DNA of 64,000 nucleotides from Hyphomonadaceae bacterium (GCA_016714495.1 JADKDU010000002.1:248001-312000), one strand, 5' to 3'. Positions 35,659-45,261 are shown, counted from the stretch's first letter. Notes: generated by a model from the sequence alone, not told the origin. Translations and numbers: made by a program.

Positions 35659-35901
35659 ATGTCCCGCAAGACCCTGATCACCCTCGCACTGGTGCTGGTT
35701 CCCGTCGCGGTGATGGTTCTGCTTGCGTCCACCGGCTGGTTGGGCGGACAATTTCCTAACGCGCATTTCGTGATTGCTTTTGCGCTGGGCGCCACGGCCA
35801 CTGTGCTACTGGCGGTGGGCTTGTTTGCTTTGTCATTTTACAGCTCCCGCTCCGGTCACGACGAACAGATCGGGAATGAACAGGACTCGGATGAGGCCTA
35901 A
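35659..35901 (+). CDS. Small two-helix membrane protein
   Basis: 80 residues, ATG at 35659 with AGGGAGG upstream. Two hydrophobic helices (LITLALVLVPVAVMVLLAS about 6-24; FVIAFALGATATVLLAVGLFAL about 37-58) and an acidic tail (DEQIGNEQDSDEA). Unnamed family, commonly small and of unknown role. It lies between the ydbL hairpin and chpT and might be co-transcribed with chpT. Confidence 0.7.
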   Translation: MSRKTLITLALVLVPVAVMVLLASTGWLGGQFPNAHFVIAFALGATATVLLAVGLFALSFYSSRSGHDEQIGNEQDSDEA

Positions 35902-35967
35902 ATCGCGCTTGGGTTGGCGAGTCGAAATCAGCTAGCTTCCGATTCGTTTTCAGGGCGGGAGCTGCAT

Positions 35968-36618
35968 ATGGCAGTCATGGAATCGTCAAAGCTGGCGGCT
36001 TACGTCGCCTCACGCATCTGTCACGATGTTGCCTCGCCGCTCACATCGCTGCTGCAGAGCTGCGAACTTCTGTTTGACGACAGCATGGGCGCCGCGATGA
36101 AGGCCGAGGGCGAGAAATCGCTCCGCACCGGCCTCGCCACGCTGGAGGCCAAGCTGCGCTATATGCGCTACGCCCTCGGCAGTCAGGCCCTCAACGATAA
36201 CCTGTGCAATATCGGCGAGGCGAAAGATCTCTTCGTGAAGCTGTTCGCCACCAATTCCCGCACACAGCTGGACTGGGCCGTCGAAACCCACCGCATTAGC
36301 AACCGTCAGATGCGTATTCTCATGAACATGACACTGATCATGATCGACCCCGCCGCCCGCGGAACCTGCCGTGTCACCGCTACGGAGCGGGGCGACAAGC
36401 TCGTGTTCGACGTAGAGGCCCTGGGCCAGTTCTCGAACTTCAAGTCCGAGGTTCTCGACGCTCTCGCGGGCAAGGAGCCCGGCGGCGGCTGGGGCGGCGG
36501 CGCCGTGCAGCCCTTCTTTACAAAGGTTCTCTGCGAGGAATCGGGCTTCACGCTCGAACCCCGCATTGTCCCACAGGCAGCTGGCCTGACCGCCATTGGC
36601 GCCCTTCCGGCCGCCTGA
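35968..36618 (+). CDS. chpT: Histidine phosphotransferase ChpT
   Basis: 216 residues from the ATG at 35968 (GGGCGGGAG upstream), similar to Caulobacter ChpT length. The phospho-accepting helix reads SRICHDVASPLTSLL, with the His at about residue 14 followed by Asp, and the C-terminal part is a degenerate Bergerat-like fold (NRQMRILMNMTLIMIDPAARG, GGAVQPFFTKVL). ChpT passes phosphate from CckA to CtrA and CpdR, setting the cell-cycle and motility programme. It is placed directly before the cheA remnant, an arrangement known from related genera. Confidence 0.88.
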   Translation: MAVMESSKLAAYVASRICHDVASPLTSLLQSCELLFDDSMGAAMKAEGEKSLRTGLATLEAKLRYMRYALGSQALNDNLCNIGEAKDLFVKLFATNSRTQLDWAVETHRISNRQMRILMNMTLIMIDPAARGTCRVTATERGDKLVFDVEALGQFSNFKSEVLDALAGKEPGGGWGGGAVQPFFTKVLCEESGFTLEPRIVPQAAGLTAIGALPAA

Positions 36619-36661
36619 ATCGCCGTCTTTTCAGCGATTTCCGATCTCGGGCAGCGATTAT

Positions 36662-36696
36662 TTTCCACAAGCACGTATTTCTACGTGTTGTGGAAA
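36662..36696. repeat. Long hairpin between chpT and the cheA remnant
   Basis: TTTCCACAAGCACGTA (36662-36677) pairs with TACGTGTTGTGGAAA (36682-36696), a 15-bp stem with one bulged G and loop TTTC. It is longer than usual terminators and has no T-run after it on the plus strand. It may end chpT transcription or be a REP-like element. A short AATCGC/GCGATT hairpin (36619-36639) precedes it. Confidence 0.5.
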
Positions 36697-36702
36697 CAGG
36701 CC

Positions 36703-38220
36703 ATGGGCGACCCGCTCAGCGAATTTCTCGCTGAACCAGCGAAAGCCTGGATGTCGTCGACGTCGAACTGGTCCGGTTCGAGAGCTGCACGGACGACAAG
36801 GCGACGCGGAACAACATCTTCCTTCTGCTTCACAGCATTAAAGGCGCTTGCGGCTTCATTGGTCTGCCGCGCCTTGACGCTCTTGCTCATGCCGGCGAGA
36901 CGCTGCTGGGCAAATTCCGTGACGGCGCGTTGGATGTGACGTCGGGGCGCCGGAACGACCTTCATTATCAAGATCCCGCTGACACTTGCTATTATCTCCG
37001 CGCTCATTGTCGGCGTCGGTGAACACCGCTTCGCTAAGCCTCAGTTGTCGGTCGTCGAACTGGTGAGAGCCGGCAAGCGTTGCGAACACAAGATTGAGCA
37101 GATCAACTCAACCCGCGTTCTGCGCCTGCGGGATCGCCTGCTGCCGCTCGTCGCCCTGCCCGATGTGCTCCCCTGATCGACGACAGAGGCAGAGCCGGAT
37201 CACGCCTGCATCGTCGTCACGCGGGTCGGCGACGCGCGCTTCGGTTGCATCGTCGATGAAGTCATTGACACTGAAGCGATCGTCGTGAAGCCGCTCGCCA
37301 AGCGTCTTGGCTCCATGTGCCGGTCTTCCGGCGCGACCATTCTGGGCGATGGCGCCGCCATCATGATCCTCAAGCCCAACGACGTTTCGAAATCATTTGC
37401 GGGCGCCGAGCATGCAATTGGCCGCGCGTCTGACCAAGCCGCCGCGGCCGCGGCTGCCGCCGCTGCGAAAGGCGAGCGCGACCGCATGAGCCTGCTCCTC
37501 TTCTCAGCCGGTTCAAGCGTAACCGTGCGCCTGTCCGCTGTCGCTGGTCACGCGCCTTGAAGACCTCGACGCAACGACATTCGAAATGACCAGGCGTGGC
37601 TCCGTCGTTCAGTATCGCGGTCGCCTGATGCTGCTCGTCGCGGCCGGCGGCTCGATCCGCCGTGCAGGCAAGCAGCCTGTCCTCGTCTTCAGTCAGGGCG
37701 ATAGCGTGATCGGTCTTGCCGTGGATACGATGCTGGACATCGTGGAAGATCGCCTCGACATCTAGCTCAACGACATGGCTCCCGGCTTTCTTGGCGCAGC
37801 CGTGCTGAAGGGTCGGTCAACCGAGATCATGGATATCGGCGACTATCTCGGCCAGGCTGATCCGGCCTGGGCCGTCGCCGCCACCCCACTAGTAACCCGC
37901 CGCACGCGCAAGCGCGTGCTGCTGGTCGATGCTCACCCGTTCTTCCGCAACATGCTCGCCGCGATGGTCACCGCCGCGGCTACGATGTCACCGTCGCCTC
38001 CGATATTCAGAAAGCGCGCCGGCCTCTGGCGCAGGACGTCGCCTTCAATGTCTTTCTTACTGACGCGGATGCAATCTCGCCGGACTTGCTGGCCGAAATC
38101 AGCTCCGCCCGCATCGTCCCGCTCTCAAGCCGCCGCGACACCGAGGCCATCCCCAGATCCGATCGCCATCTCCTGCTGGATGCAATCGAACGCGCCATCC
38201 GCATCAGAGAAGCCGCATGA
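36703..38220 (+). pseudogene. cheA: Decayed hybrid chemotaxis kinase CheA
   Basis: The HPt part survives in pieces (LLLHSIKGACGFIGLPRLDA, then HAGETLLGKFRDG), with a frameshift near residue 22. It then jumps to the very end of the ATPase domain ([20 protein letters not shown]), so the linker, dimerization and ATP-binding core are missing (over 1 kb). The CheW-like part continues but has an in-frame TGA near 37175, a frameshift near 37540 and TAG at about 37763 (DI*LND for an expected DIQLND). A C-terminal receiver remnant has VLLVDAHPFFRNML, where the second Asp of the acidic pair is Ala, and lacks the phosphorylatable Asp motif. This is true decay, not only sequencing error. The stop still overlaps the cheW start as ATGA. 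Confidence 0.88.
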
Positions 38221-38674
38221 CCGCACAGGAATTCGCCACCTTTCGCATCTGTAACCCGATGTTCGGGGTCAGCGTCTTGGGAATTCACGATGTGTTCCGC
38301 CCCGCGGCCATGACGGCCGTCCCGCACTCAGGCCCGGAAATCGCCGGCGTCCTTAATCTTCGTGGACGGATTGTTACGGCCATCGACGCAGGGTCCCATC
38401 TTGGCTATCATTCTCAACAAAATCAAGAGCTTGCCCGAATTTGGCCATCGGCCTCGCGCGCTAAGGCGAGAGCTTCTGGCTGTCAATCGACGAGATCGGA
38501 GAGGTGGTCCGGCTGCAAGAAAGTGAATTGGAGCAAAACCCCGTTAACCTTGACGCGACATGGTCGGGCGTATTCCGCGGCGTTTACCGCCTTAAAGACC
38601 GCCTCCTGGTCATAATGGACATTGACAGGATGCTGGCTGGCGCAGGCGCCGAGGATGCTGCTGCCGCAGCCTGA
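38217..38674 (+). pseudogene. cheW: Decayed coupling protein CheW
   Basis: The start (EFATFRICNPMFGVSVLGIH) and the Arg-rich core PEIAGVLNLRGRIVTAID are typical CheW. From about 38405 the frame is scrambled and only resumes in another frame as FWLSIDEIGEVVRLQESELE ... FRGVYRLKDRLLVIMDIDRM to the TGA at 38672. The middle strand region (about 15-20 residues) is unrecognisable, so the join cannot be repaired by one base. CheW would couple receptors to CheA. With CheA also broken, receptor signalling through this operon cannot work. Confidence 0.85.
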
Positions 38675-38698
38675 TCGCGGCTATTGGAGAAGGCGAGC

Positions 38699-39064
38699 AT
38701 GAAACGCTGTCTGATCGTTGACGATTGCCGTGTGGTCCGCAAAGTCGCGCGCCGCATCGTGGAAGACCTTCGCTTCGAGGCTGATGAAGCCGCCGATGGT
38801 CAGCAGGCGCTGGAAAATTGCCGCAAGGCGATGCCGGATGCGATCCTGCTCGACTGGAACATGCCCGTCATGAACGGGATCGATTTCCTCCGCGCCCTCC
38901 GCCGCGAGCCGGGCGGGGACCGCCCCACGGTCGTGTTTTGCACGACCGAGAACGACATGAGTCACATTGCTGAAGCAATGCGCTCCGGGGCCAACGAATA
39001 CATCATGAAACCCTTCGACTCCGAGATCATCGAAAGCAAGTTCTCGGAAGTCGGCCTCGTCTGA
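38699..39064 (+). CDS. cheY: CheY-like response regulator
   Basis: 121 residues from the ATG at 38699. It is a single receiver domain: acidic pair in CLIVDDCRVV, phosphorylatable Asp in AILLDWNMPVMNG (about residue 53), Thr in VVFCTTEND and Lys in YIMKPFD. Phospho-CheY controls flagellar rotation at the switch. It follows the cheW remnant by 24 bases and is intact. With its own kinase lost it may be phosphorylated by another kinase. Confidence 0.92.
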   Translation: MKRCLIVDDCRVVRKVARRIVEDLRFEADEAADGQQALENCRKAMPDAILLDWNMPVMNGIDFLRALRREPGGDRPTVVFCTTENDMSHIAEAMRSGANEYIMKPFDSEIIESKFSEVGLV

Positions 39065-40159
39065 TTGGATGCAGTGACCGCAGCGCTCCGCCAACCTGCA
39101 CCCGCCCGTCGCGTCCGCGTCATGCTCGTGGACGACAGCGCGATCGTGCGTGGCTTCATGCGCCGCTGGATCGACGAAGACCCGCGCAGCGAACTGGTGA
39201 AGGCCTGCTCGGATGGCGCGCAGGCCGTCGCCGAAGCCGCCAACATCCGCCCGGACGTGATCGTGCTCGATATCGAGATGCCGCACATGGATGGCCTCTC
39301 TGCGCTGCCACGACTGCGCAAGGCCGCGCCCGACGCACGCATCGTCATGGCGTCTACGCTCACCGCCGCCGGCGCCACACAGACAGTGAAAGCCCTCGCG
39401 CTCGGCGCCACCGACTTCATCGCCAAGCCGCAAGCCAGCGCCTTCGGCAGCGTCGACAGCTATCGCCGCGAACTCGTCGAGAAGATCGTCGCACTGGGCG
39501 AACGGGCGGGGGTCTGCTCCATCGCCTCAGCCCCGAGCGCGGCGATCCCGCTTCGTCCGCGTCCCCTGATCGCCACGCCGCCTGCCGCCCTGCTGGTCGC
39601 GGCCTCCACCGGCGGCCCTACCGCGCTCCCGGCTTTCCTCGCCCCGATCGCCCGTCGCATCGATGCGCCGATCCTGATCGTGCAGCACATGCCTGCCAGC
39701 TTCACGCCGGTCTTCGCCGAGAAGCTCGAAACCGCCATCGGCAAGCATTGCCGCGAAGCTCAGGAAGGCGACACGCTCTCAAGCGGCACGGTGCTGCTCG
39801 CGCCCGGCGACAAGCACATGCGCATCGCTCGCTGCCCTGCCGGCCGCATGATCCATCTCGATCAGGGCGACCCCGTGAACTACTGCCGCCCCGCCGCTGA
39901 CCCGCTGTTCGAAACCGCTGCAGCCACCTTTGGTTCGCGCCTCCTCTGTGTCGTTCTTACCGGCATGGGCCATGATGGTCGCGCCGGCGCCGGCAAGATC
40001 GTGGAGGCGGGCGGTCGCGTCATCGTTCAGGACGAAGCAACCAGCGTGGTGTGGGGCATGCCCGGCGCTATTGCGCAGGCCGGCTATGCTGAGGCTGTGA
40101 AGCCTCTCAAGGAACTGAGCCAGCTCGCGTTGCACATCATGAGTGGAGAAGCTGCGTGA
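39065..40159 (+). CDS. cheB: Chemotaxis methylesterase CheB
   Basis: 364 residues from the TTG at 39065, adjacent to the cheY stop; a GTG at 39074 in frame is equally possible. The N-terminal receiver has MLVDDSAIVRG and VIVLDIEMPHMDG. After a linker the methylesterase domain shows the catalytic Ser (AASTGGP), His (VQHMPASF) and Asp (TGMGHDGRAG). The protein removes methyl groups from chemoreceptors and is activated by phosphorylation from CheA. Intact frame. Confidence 0.95.
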   Translation: MDAVTAALRQPAPARRVRVMLVDDSAIVRGFMRRWIDEDPRSELVKACSDGAQAVAEAANIRPDVIVLDIEMPHMDGLSALPRLRKAAPDARIVMASTLTAAGATQTVKALALGATDFIAKPQASAFGSVDSYRRELVEKIVALGERAGVCSIASAPSAAIPLRPRPLIATPPAALLVAASTGGPTALPAFLAPIARRIDAPILIVQHMPASFTPVFAEKLETAIGKHCREAQEGDTLSSGTVLLAPGDKHMRIARCPAGRMIHLDQGDPVNYCRPAADPLFETAAATFGSRLLCVVLTGMGHDGRAGAGKIVEAGGRVIVQDEATSVVWGMPGAIAQAGYAEAVKPLKELSQLALHIMSGEAA

Positions 40160-40995
40160 ACAGCCAGGATTTCGAGTTCGTCTCCCAGCTGCTCAGAAAG
40201 CGCGCCGGCATCGTGCTCTCGGGCGACAAGATGTACCTGCTCGAAAGCCGCCTGGCGCCGCTCGCCCGCAAGGAAGGCCTGCCTTCGATTGATGATCTCA
40301 TCCACGTCGTCCGCGCGCGCCGGGAAGAGCGCCTGATCGGCCAGCTCGTCGACGTGATGACGACGAACGAGACGTTCTTCTTCCGCGACAAGACGCCGTT
40401 CGACCACCTCAAGGACGCCGTCCTCCCGGTGCTCGGTCAGGCCCGCAAGGGCAGCCGCATCCGCATCTGGTGCGCCGCCTGCTCGACAGGGCAGGAGCCG
40501 TACTCGATCGCCATGATGCTCGATCAGGACCCCTCGCTCACCGGCGGCGTTCCCGTCGAGATTGTCGCCACCGACATTTCGGACCGCTGCCTCGAGCGCG
40601 CCCGCCAGGGCCTCTTCACGCAGTTCGAAGTTCAACGCGGGCTGCCGATCCAGATGCTGATGCACTACTTCACCCAGCAGGACGATCACTGGCGCATCTC
40701 CGAACGCATGCGTCAGATGGTGACGTTCAGGAAGCTCAACCTGATCGACCCAAACTACAATATGGGCAAATTCGATGTCGTGTTCTGCCGCAACGTGCTG
40801 ATCTATTTCGACGGCCAGACGAAGGTCGATGTCCTTGACCGCATCGCCAGCACGGTGAACCCCGGCGGCTTCCTGATGATGGGCGCGGCTGAATCCCTCG
40901 TTGGATCATCGCAGGCCTTCGAGCCGACGCAGGACCGCCGCGGTCTCTACAAGCTGGTGAACCAGGCGAGTGCGAAGGCCGCCTCGGCTGCCTAG
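40156..40995 (+). CDS. cheR: Chemotaxis methyltransferase CheR
   Basis: 279 residues, GTG start overlapping the cheB stop as GTGA. The helical N-domain (FEFVSQLLRKRAGIVLSGDKMYLLESRLAP) and the SAM-binding domain (RIWCAACSTGQEPYSIAMML, VATDISDRCLERARQGLF, VFCRNVLIYFD) are all present. It methylates receptor glutamates. Last gene of the chemotaxis operon and open throughout. Confidence 0.95.
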   Translation: MNSQDFEFVSQLLRKRAGIVLSGDKMYLLESRLAPLARKEGLPSIDDLIHVVRARREERLIGQLVDVMTTNETFFFRDKTPFDHLKDAVLPVLGQARKGSRIRIWCAACSTGQEPYSIAMMLDQDPSLTGGVPVEIVATDISDRCLERARQGLFTQFEVQRGLPIQMLMHYFTQQDDHWRISERMRQMVTFRKLNLIDPNYNMGKFDVVFCRNVLIYFDGQTKVDVLDRIASTVNPGGFLMMGAAESLVGSSQAFEPTQDRRGLYKLVNQASAKAASAA

Positions 40996-41107
40996 TAGGC
41001 AGATACCAGCGCCACTGCTGACACCGCGTTGGCAACACGATTGCTTATTGCCGGCTGCCCATTGCCCGCCTTCGCCCTAAACTCCTCCACGAAACGCGGA
41101 GGATCTC

Positions 41108-41401
41108 ATGTTCGGTCTGATCGGAAAAATGCGCGCTGCACCCGGCAAGCGTGCGGAACTCATCGCCATCCTCGGCGAAAGCACCGAGGCGATGCCCGGC
41201 TGCCTCAGCTACATCGTGGCGGAAGACACGTCCGAGGCCAACGCCATCTGGATCACCGAAGTCTGGAACAATGAAGCCAGCCACAAGGCCTCGCTTCAGC
41301 TTCCCACTGTGCAGGCCGCGATCGCAAAGGCTCGTCCCATCATCGCGGGCTTCGACATGAGTGTGAAGACCAATCCCGTCTCCGGCGTCTTGCAGACCTG
41401 A
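41108..41401 (+). CDS. ABM-domain putative monooxygenase
   Basis: 97 residues, ATG at 41108 after GGAGG. The small ferredoxin-like antibiotic-biosynthesis-monooxygenase fold reads GLIGKMRAAPGKRAELIAIL, then MPGCLSYIVAEDTSEANAIWITEVW. Relatives (YgiN-like) oxidise quinols without a cofactor, or are of unknown role. Single gene after cheR. Confidence 0.85.
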   Translation: MFGLIGKMRAAPGKRAELIAILGESTEAMPGCLSYIVAEDTSEANAIWITEVWNNEASHKASLQLPTVQAAIAKARPIIAGFDMSVKTNPVSGVLQT

Positions 41402-41469
41402 CGGCGTCGCCGTCATCCCACTGACGCGATTCCCGGGCTAGACCTGCTGAGCGTCTCGGGGAGGATACA

Positions 41470-42675
41470 ATGAAGCGTTTCGCCATCTGGCCGCCAGCCC
41501 TTGCTGTCCTTGCGCTTGCGGTCGCCTCCGCTTGCAGCGAGCCTGCGTCAAAGGCGGCGGTAACCTGCAATCTCAGCGCGCCCAGCGCCTCCGCAGCTGA
41601 AACGGGGCTGGCCGGCTGCGGCGGAAAATGGATCGACGCCAACGTCGCCATCAACCAGCTGCAATCAATGGGCACGCACAACAGCTACAAGGAAGCCATC
41701 CCCGAAGTTGAAATGGCGCTTATCAAGCAGCGCAGTGCCGACGCCGCAATGACGCTAGATTATTGGCATCGTCCGTTCGCCGAACAGCTCGACAAGGGCG
41801 CCCGCCAGATCGAGCTCGACCCGTCGGACGATCCGCAGGGCGGTCTCTATTCCACGCCGCTCGCGCGCAAGCTGCTCAGTGACAAGGGCGTGACACCGCC
41901 TGACTATGACCTCACCGCGATGGCCCGGCCCGGGATTAAGGTCATCCACGTCAGCGACATCGACTACCGTTCGCAGTGCCTTCTCTTCGTCGACTGCCTC
42001 AAACAGATAAAGACATGGTCCGACGCGCACCCCACGCACACGCCGATCCTGATGATGATCAACCCGAAATCCTCGGGCATCTCCTGGCCCGGCGCAGTGA
42101 AAGTCCTTCCGTGGGGCAAGGAAGCCTTCGACCGCATGGACAGGGAGATTCGCTCCGTCTTCTCCGAAGACCAGCTCCTTACGCCAGACGATGTGCGCGG
42201 CGAGCACGCCACCTTGCGCGAAGCTGTCACCACGACAGGCTGGCCAAAGCTCGGCGCGGCGCGTGGCAAGGTCATCTTCACGATGGATCTTTCGCCGGAA
42301 GCCAACGCGCCTTACGCTGAAGGTCACCCGTCCTTGCAGGGCAGGATCGCCTTCATGACGACCTTCCCGGAAGCGCCTGAGGCCGCCTATTTCACCATGA
42401 ACGAGCCCGAGCAGGACCAGGCCCTCATCCAGGAGCGGGTGAAGCAGGGCTTCCTCATCCGCACCCGCGCCGACGCCGATACGCGTGAGGCCCGTGCCGG
42501 CGCGACGACCCGCCGTGAGGCCGCGCTCGCCTCCGGCGCCCAGTTCGTCTCGACCGACTATCTCTGGCCTGACGACCGTTTCGCCACCGGCTACACCGCC
42601 ACGCTCCCAGATGGTGTGACAACCCGCTGCAACCCCGTAAACTCGCCGCCCGGCTGCGATGTGAAGGTGCAGTAG
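41470..42675 (+). CDS. Lipoprotein of the Ca2+-dependent PI-PLC-like phosphodiesterase family
   Basis: 401 residues, ATG at 41470 with GGGGAGG upstream. A lipobox (ALAVASACSEP) predicts lipid anchoring. The family motif GTHNSYKEAIP (about residue 67) supplies a catalytic His, and QIELDPSDDPQGG and VIHVSDIDYRSQC supply the acidic metal-site region. The C-terminus (GAQFVSTDYLWPDDR) is typical of the family. The enzyme would cleave phosphodiesters such as glycerophospho-compounds in the periplasm. The substrate is not known. Confidence 0.87.
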   Translation: MKRFAIWPPALAVLALAVASACSEPASKAAVTCNLSAPSASAAETGLAGCGGKWIDANVAINQLQSMGTHNSYKEAIPEVEMALIKQRSADAAMTLDYWHRPFAEQLDKGARQIELDPSDDPQGGLYSTPLARKLLSDKGVTPPDYDLTAMARPGIKVIHVSDIDYRSQCLLFVDCLKQIKTWSDAHPTHTPILMMINPKSSGISWPGAVKVLPWGKEAFDRMDREIRSVFSEDQLLTPDDVRGEHATLREAVTTTGWPKLGAARGKVIFTMDLSPEANAPYAEGHPSLQGRIAFMTTFPEAPEAAYFTMNEPEQDQALIQERVKQGFLIRTRADADTREARAGATTRREAALASGAQFVSTDYLWPDDRFATGYTATLPDGVTTRCNPVNSPPGCDVKVQ

Positions 42676-42946
42676 CGGACCATGTCCACAAGGCGCTTCG
42701 AACAGAATAAAACAAAAAAGTCATGTGAAAACAATGATCTTATCGCTATTACAAAGCGTTAGGGTGCGGCGAAATGCGCGCGTCTCGGGCTGCAGTCGGC
42801 TTGCTAAGGTCCTTGCTGCGGCGCCGAAAGAGGCCTAGGTGAGCGGCCCGCTGGCGCAGGCAGCTGCGCCATGAACCTTTCCTAAGCGGAAGCGTTGTAG
42901 TGCTCGTCTGTAATACCGACGCAGAAGCGTGGCTGGTGGTGGTTTG

Positions 42947-43333
42947 ATGCCTAATAAATGCGATGGCGTGGCCAAGCTGAAAAAGCTCGAGCAGCGCCTG
43001 GACCGCAGGTTCTCGCTGTTCGGCGTCCAGTTTGGCGCCGATGCGATCATCGGACTGATACCATTCGTGGGCGATCTCATCACCTCGCTCACCGGCCTCT
43101 ACATCATCCATCAGGCTCGCCAGCTCGGCGCCACCCAATGGACTGTGACGCGTATGTTCATCAACTGGGGCGTCGACACCGCCATTGGGGCGATCCCGAT
43201 CGTGGGCGACCTCTTCGACATCGTGTTCAAGTCGAATACGAAGAACGTGAAGCTTCTCATCGCCGATCTCGAGAGGCGCGCTGTCGAACTTCGCGAAGTG
43301 AACCGCGAACAGCGCCTCGCGGCCGCCGCCTAG
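42947..43333 (+). CDS. DUF4112 membrane protein
   Basis: 128 residues from the ATG at 42947 (a GTG at 42929 is possible). The family pattern is clear: two repeats of IGLIPFVGDLIT / IGAIPIVGDLFDIVFKSNTKN around two membrane-associated helices. Function unknown. The stop overlaps the end of the convergent DUF1003 gene by four bases. Confidence 0.9.
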   Translation: MPNKCDGVAKLKKLEQRLDRRFSLFGVQFGADAIIGLIPFVGDLITSLTGLYIIHQARQLGATQWTVTRMFINWGVDTAIGAIPIVGDLFDIVFKSNTKNVKLLIADLERRAVELREVNREQRLAAAA

Positions 43334-43878
43334 CTTTTCCGGGCTTTTAGCTCCGAAACGTCGCTGCATAGCTGCTTCAACTGCGCATCGATAGCATCCG
43401 TGCGCGCAAGAATATCCCGCTCACGCAAGGCATCGAGCTTGTCGTGCAGCAGCATGATCTCCAGCTCGGCTCGCAAGTTCACAACATAGTCGTGCTCAGC
43501 CGCCGCGCGGTCGATGATGCCTTGTCTGTTCTGGCTCATCATGATCACCGGCGCCTGCAACGCCGCCACCATCGAAAGGACCAGGTTGAGGAATATGAAG
43601 GGGTAGGGATCGAAGGCTCGCGTCGCGAGCACGGCGTTCACGAAGATCCATGCGCCTAGCGCCAACACGAATGTGAGTATGAAGGTCCACGACCCGCCAA
43701 CTTTGGCGACCTGATCTGCTAGCTTCTGCCAACGATCCCGTTCATCCAGTTTGGCGATTGGCCCGAGACCGCTGGGCTTCTGGTCAGCGATCAGGTCGAT
43801 CACGCTGCGCTTCTGCTCGCTCAGCTTGTCGTAATTCGCCCCCAGCAAATCGAGGGCAAGGCGTTCGCGCAGATCCAT
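43330..43878 (-). CDS. DUF1003 membrane protein
   Basis: 182 residues from the ATG at 43878 (GAGAGG upstream). Two membrane helices (WTFILTFVLALGAWIFVNAVL and PFIFLNLVLSMVAALQAPVIMMS) with the DUF1003 motif MMSQNRQGIIDRAAAEHDY directly after, then a coiled tail (LHDKLDALRERDILART). Unknown function, common in proteobacteria. Confidence 0.9.
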   Translation of the reverse strand: MDLRERLALDLLGANYDKLSEQKRSVIDLIADQKPSGLGPIAKLDERDRWQKLADQVAKVGGSWTFILTFVLALGAWIFVNAVLATRAFDPYPFIFLNLVLSMVAALQAPVIMMSQNRQGIIDRAAAEHDYVVNLRAELEIMLLHDKLDALRERDILARTDAIDAQLKQLCSDVSELKARKS

Positions 43879-43997
43879 GGACAACCTCTCGGCGATGGCC
43901 GCTCCTGAATCACCCCGCGGCCGGCGTCGATATTGACCCAGATCATGGCTGGCGTCCCGCTCTGGCGGATAGCCTCTCGCGCATTCAGGAGACGGTC

Positions 43998-44459
43998 ATG
44001 ACCGAAGATCAGGAGAAGCTGGCGCTGGAAATCCTCGGAAAATCGCTGGATATCACCGTGGCCACGATACGGCCCGATGGCTGGCCGCAAGCAACGACCG
44101 TCAGTTTTGTCAGCGACGGCCTCGACATCTATTTCGGGACCGACGCAAACAGCCAGAAGTCTGCCAATATCGCGCGGGACAGCCGCGTCTCCGTCACCGC
44201 CAATGCGCCCTATCGGACCTGGGATCAGATTCGCAGCCTGTCGCTCGCCGGTGAAGCCGCCTTTGTCACCGAGCCTGCCGAGATGACCCGTGTCGGCGAA
44301 TTGATGCTCAAGCGCTTCGGGGATGAAATCGCCAAACAAACCTCGATCGACATGTCGCAGACCCGGATCGTTCATATCCGTCCGAAAGTGCTTTCGATCC
44401 TCGACTACTCGAAAGGCTTCGGCCACAAGTCCGATCTTGTTCTGGCTTTGCCAGTATAG
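43998..44459 (+). CDS. Pyridoxamine 5'-phosphate oxidase-like flavoprotein
   Basis: 153 residues, ATG at 43998. The split-barrel fold is seen in ITVATIRPDGWPQATTVSFV, IYFGTDANSQKSANIARD and RVSVTANAPYRTWDQI. These small proteins bind FMN or F420 and reduce various substrates; the actual substrate is not predictable. A strong terminator follows. Confidence 0.85.
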   Translation: MTEDQEKLALEILGKSLDITVATIRPDGWPQATTVSFVSDGLDIYFGTDANSQKSANIARDSRVSVTANAPYRTWDQIRSLSLAGEAAFVTEPAEMTRVGELMLKRFGDEIAKQTSIDMSQTRIVHIRPKVLSILDYSKGFGHKSDLVLALPV

Positions 44460-44475
44460 GCGGGCCGACAAAGCG

Positions 44476-44503
44476 AAAGGGCGGACCTTGCGATCCGCCC
44501 TTT
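44476..44503. terminator. Bidirectional terminator before ctrA
   Basis: AAAGGGCGGA (44476-44485) pairs with TCCGCCCTTT (44494-44503) across an 8-base loop, with T-rich sequence on each strand. It serves the flavoprotein gene (plus) and ctrA (minus), which converge here. Confidence 0.85.
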
Positions 44504-44534
44504 CTTGATTGGGTCAGTCCGTGGGCCAGGAAAG

Positions 44535-45248
44535 CTAAGCAGCTTTCTCCGCCATGGCGGCTGCCACACGGGGATCCGGATCGCGCAGCACATAGCCGCG
44601 GCCCCAGACGGTTTCGATGAAGTGATCACCACCGGTCGCCTGCGCGAGTTTCTTGCGCAGCTTGCAGATGAACACGTCGATGATCTTGAGTTCCGGTTCG
44701 TCCATGCCGCCGTAGAGATGGTTGAGGAACATCTCTTTCGTGAGCGTCGTCCCTTTGCGAAGGGAGAGAAGCTCGAACATCTGATACTCTTTGCCGGTCA
44801 GGTGAACGCGGTTGTTGTTCACTTCGACGGTCTTGGCATCGAGATTGACGATGATGTCGCCAGTCCGGATCACGCTCTCGGCGTGGCCTTTCGAGCGGCG
44901 CACGATCGCGGTGATGCGGGCAATCAGCTCGTCCTTGTTGAAGGGCTTGGTGAGATAATCGTCAGCGCCGTAGCCGAGCGTTTTCACCTTCGCTTCGATG
45001 TCGGGGTTGGCCGACAGGATAAGGACGGGCGTATTCACGCGCGACAGACGAAGCTGCTTCAGCACCTCATAGCCAGAGATGTCAGGCAGGCCTAGATCCA
45101 GGATAATGAGGTCGTATTCGTAGACCTTACCAAGGTCGACGCCTTCCTCACCCAGATCGGTGGTGAAGATGTTGAAGCCTGCCCCTTTCAGCATCAGTTC
45201 GATGCTGCGAGCGGTCTGCTCATCATCCTCAATCAACAAGACCCGCAT
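44535..45248 (-). CDS. ctrA: Cell-cycle master response regulator CtrA
   Basis: 237 residues from the ATG at 45248. The receiver ([20 protein letters not shown], phospho-Asp in [13 protein letters not shown]) is followed by the OmpR-type DNA-binding domain ([41 protein letters not shown]). It is almost identical to Caulobacter CtrA. The C-terminus ends in Ala-Ala (AEKAA), the ClpXP degradation signal. CtrA controls replication initiation, division and class II flagellar genes, and receives phosphate from ChpT, also in this window. Divergent from fliI. Confidence 0.97.
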   Translation of the reverse strand: MRVLLIEDDEQTARSIELMLKGAGFNIFTTDLGEEGVDLGKVYEYDLIILDLGLPDISGYEVLKQLRLSRVNTPVLILSANPDIEAKVKTLGYGADDYLTKPFNKDELIARITAIVRRSKGHAESVIRTGDIIVNLDAKTVEVNNNRVHLTGKEYQMFELLSLRKGTTLTKEMFLNHLYGGMDEPELKIIDVFICKLRKKLAQATGGDHFIETVWGRGYVLRDPDPRVAAAMAEKAA

Positions 45249-45261
45249 ATGCGTCTCTCCC

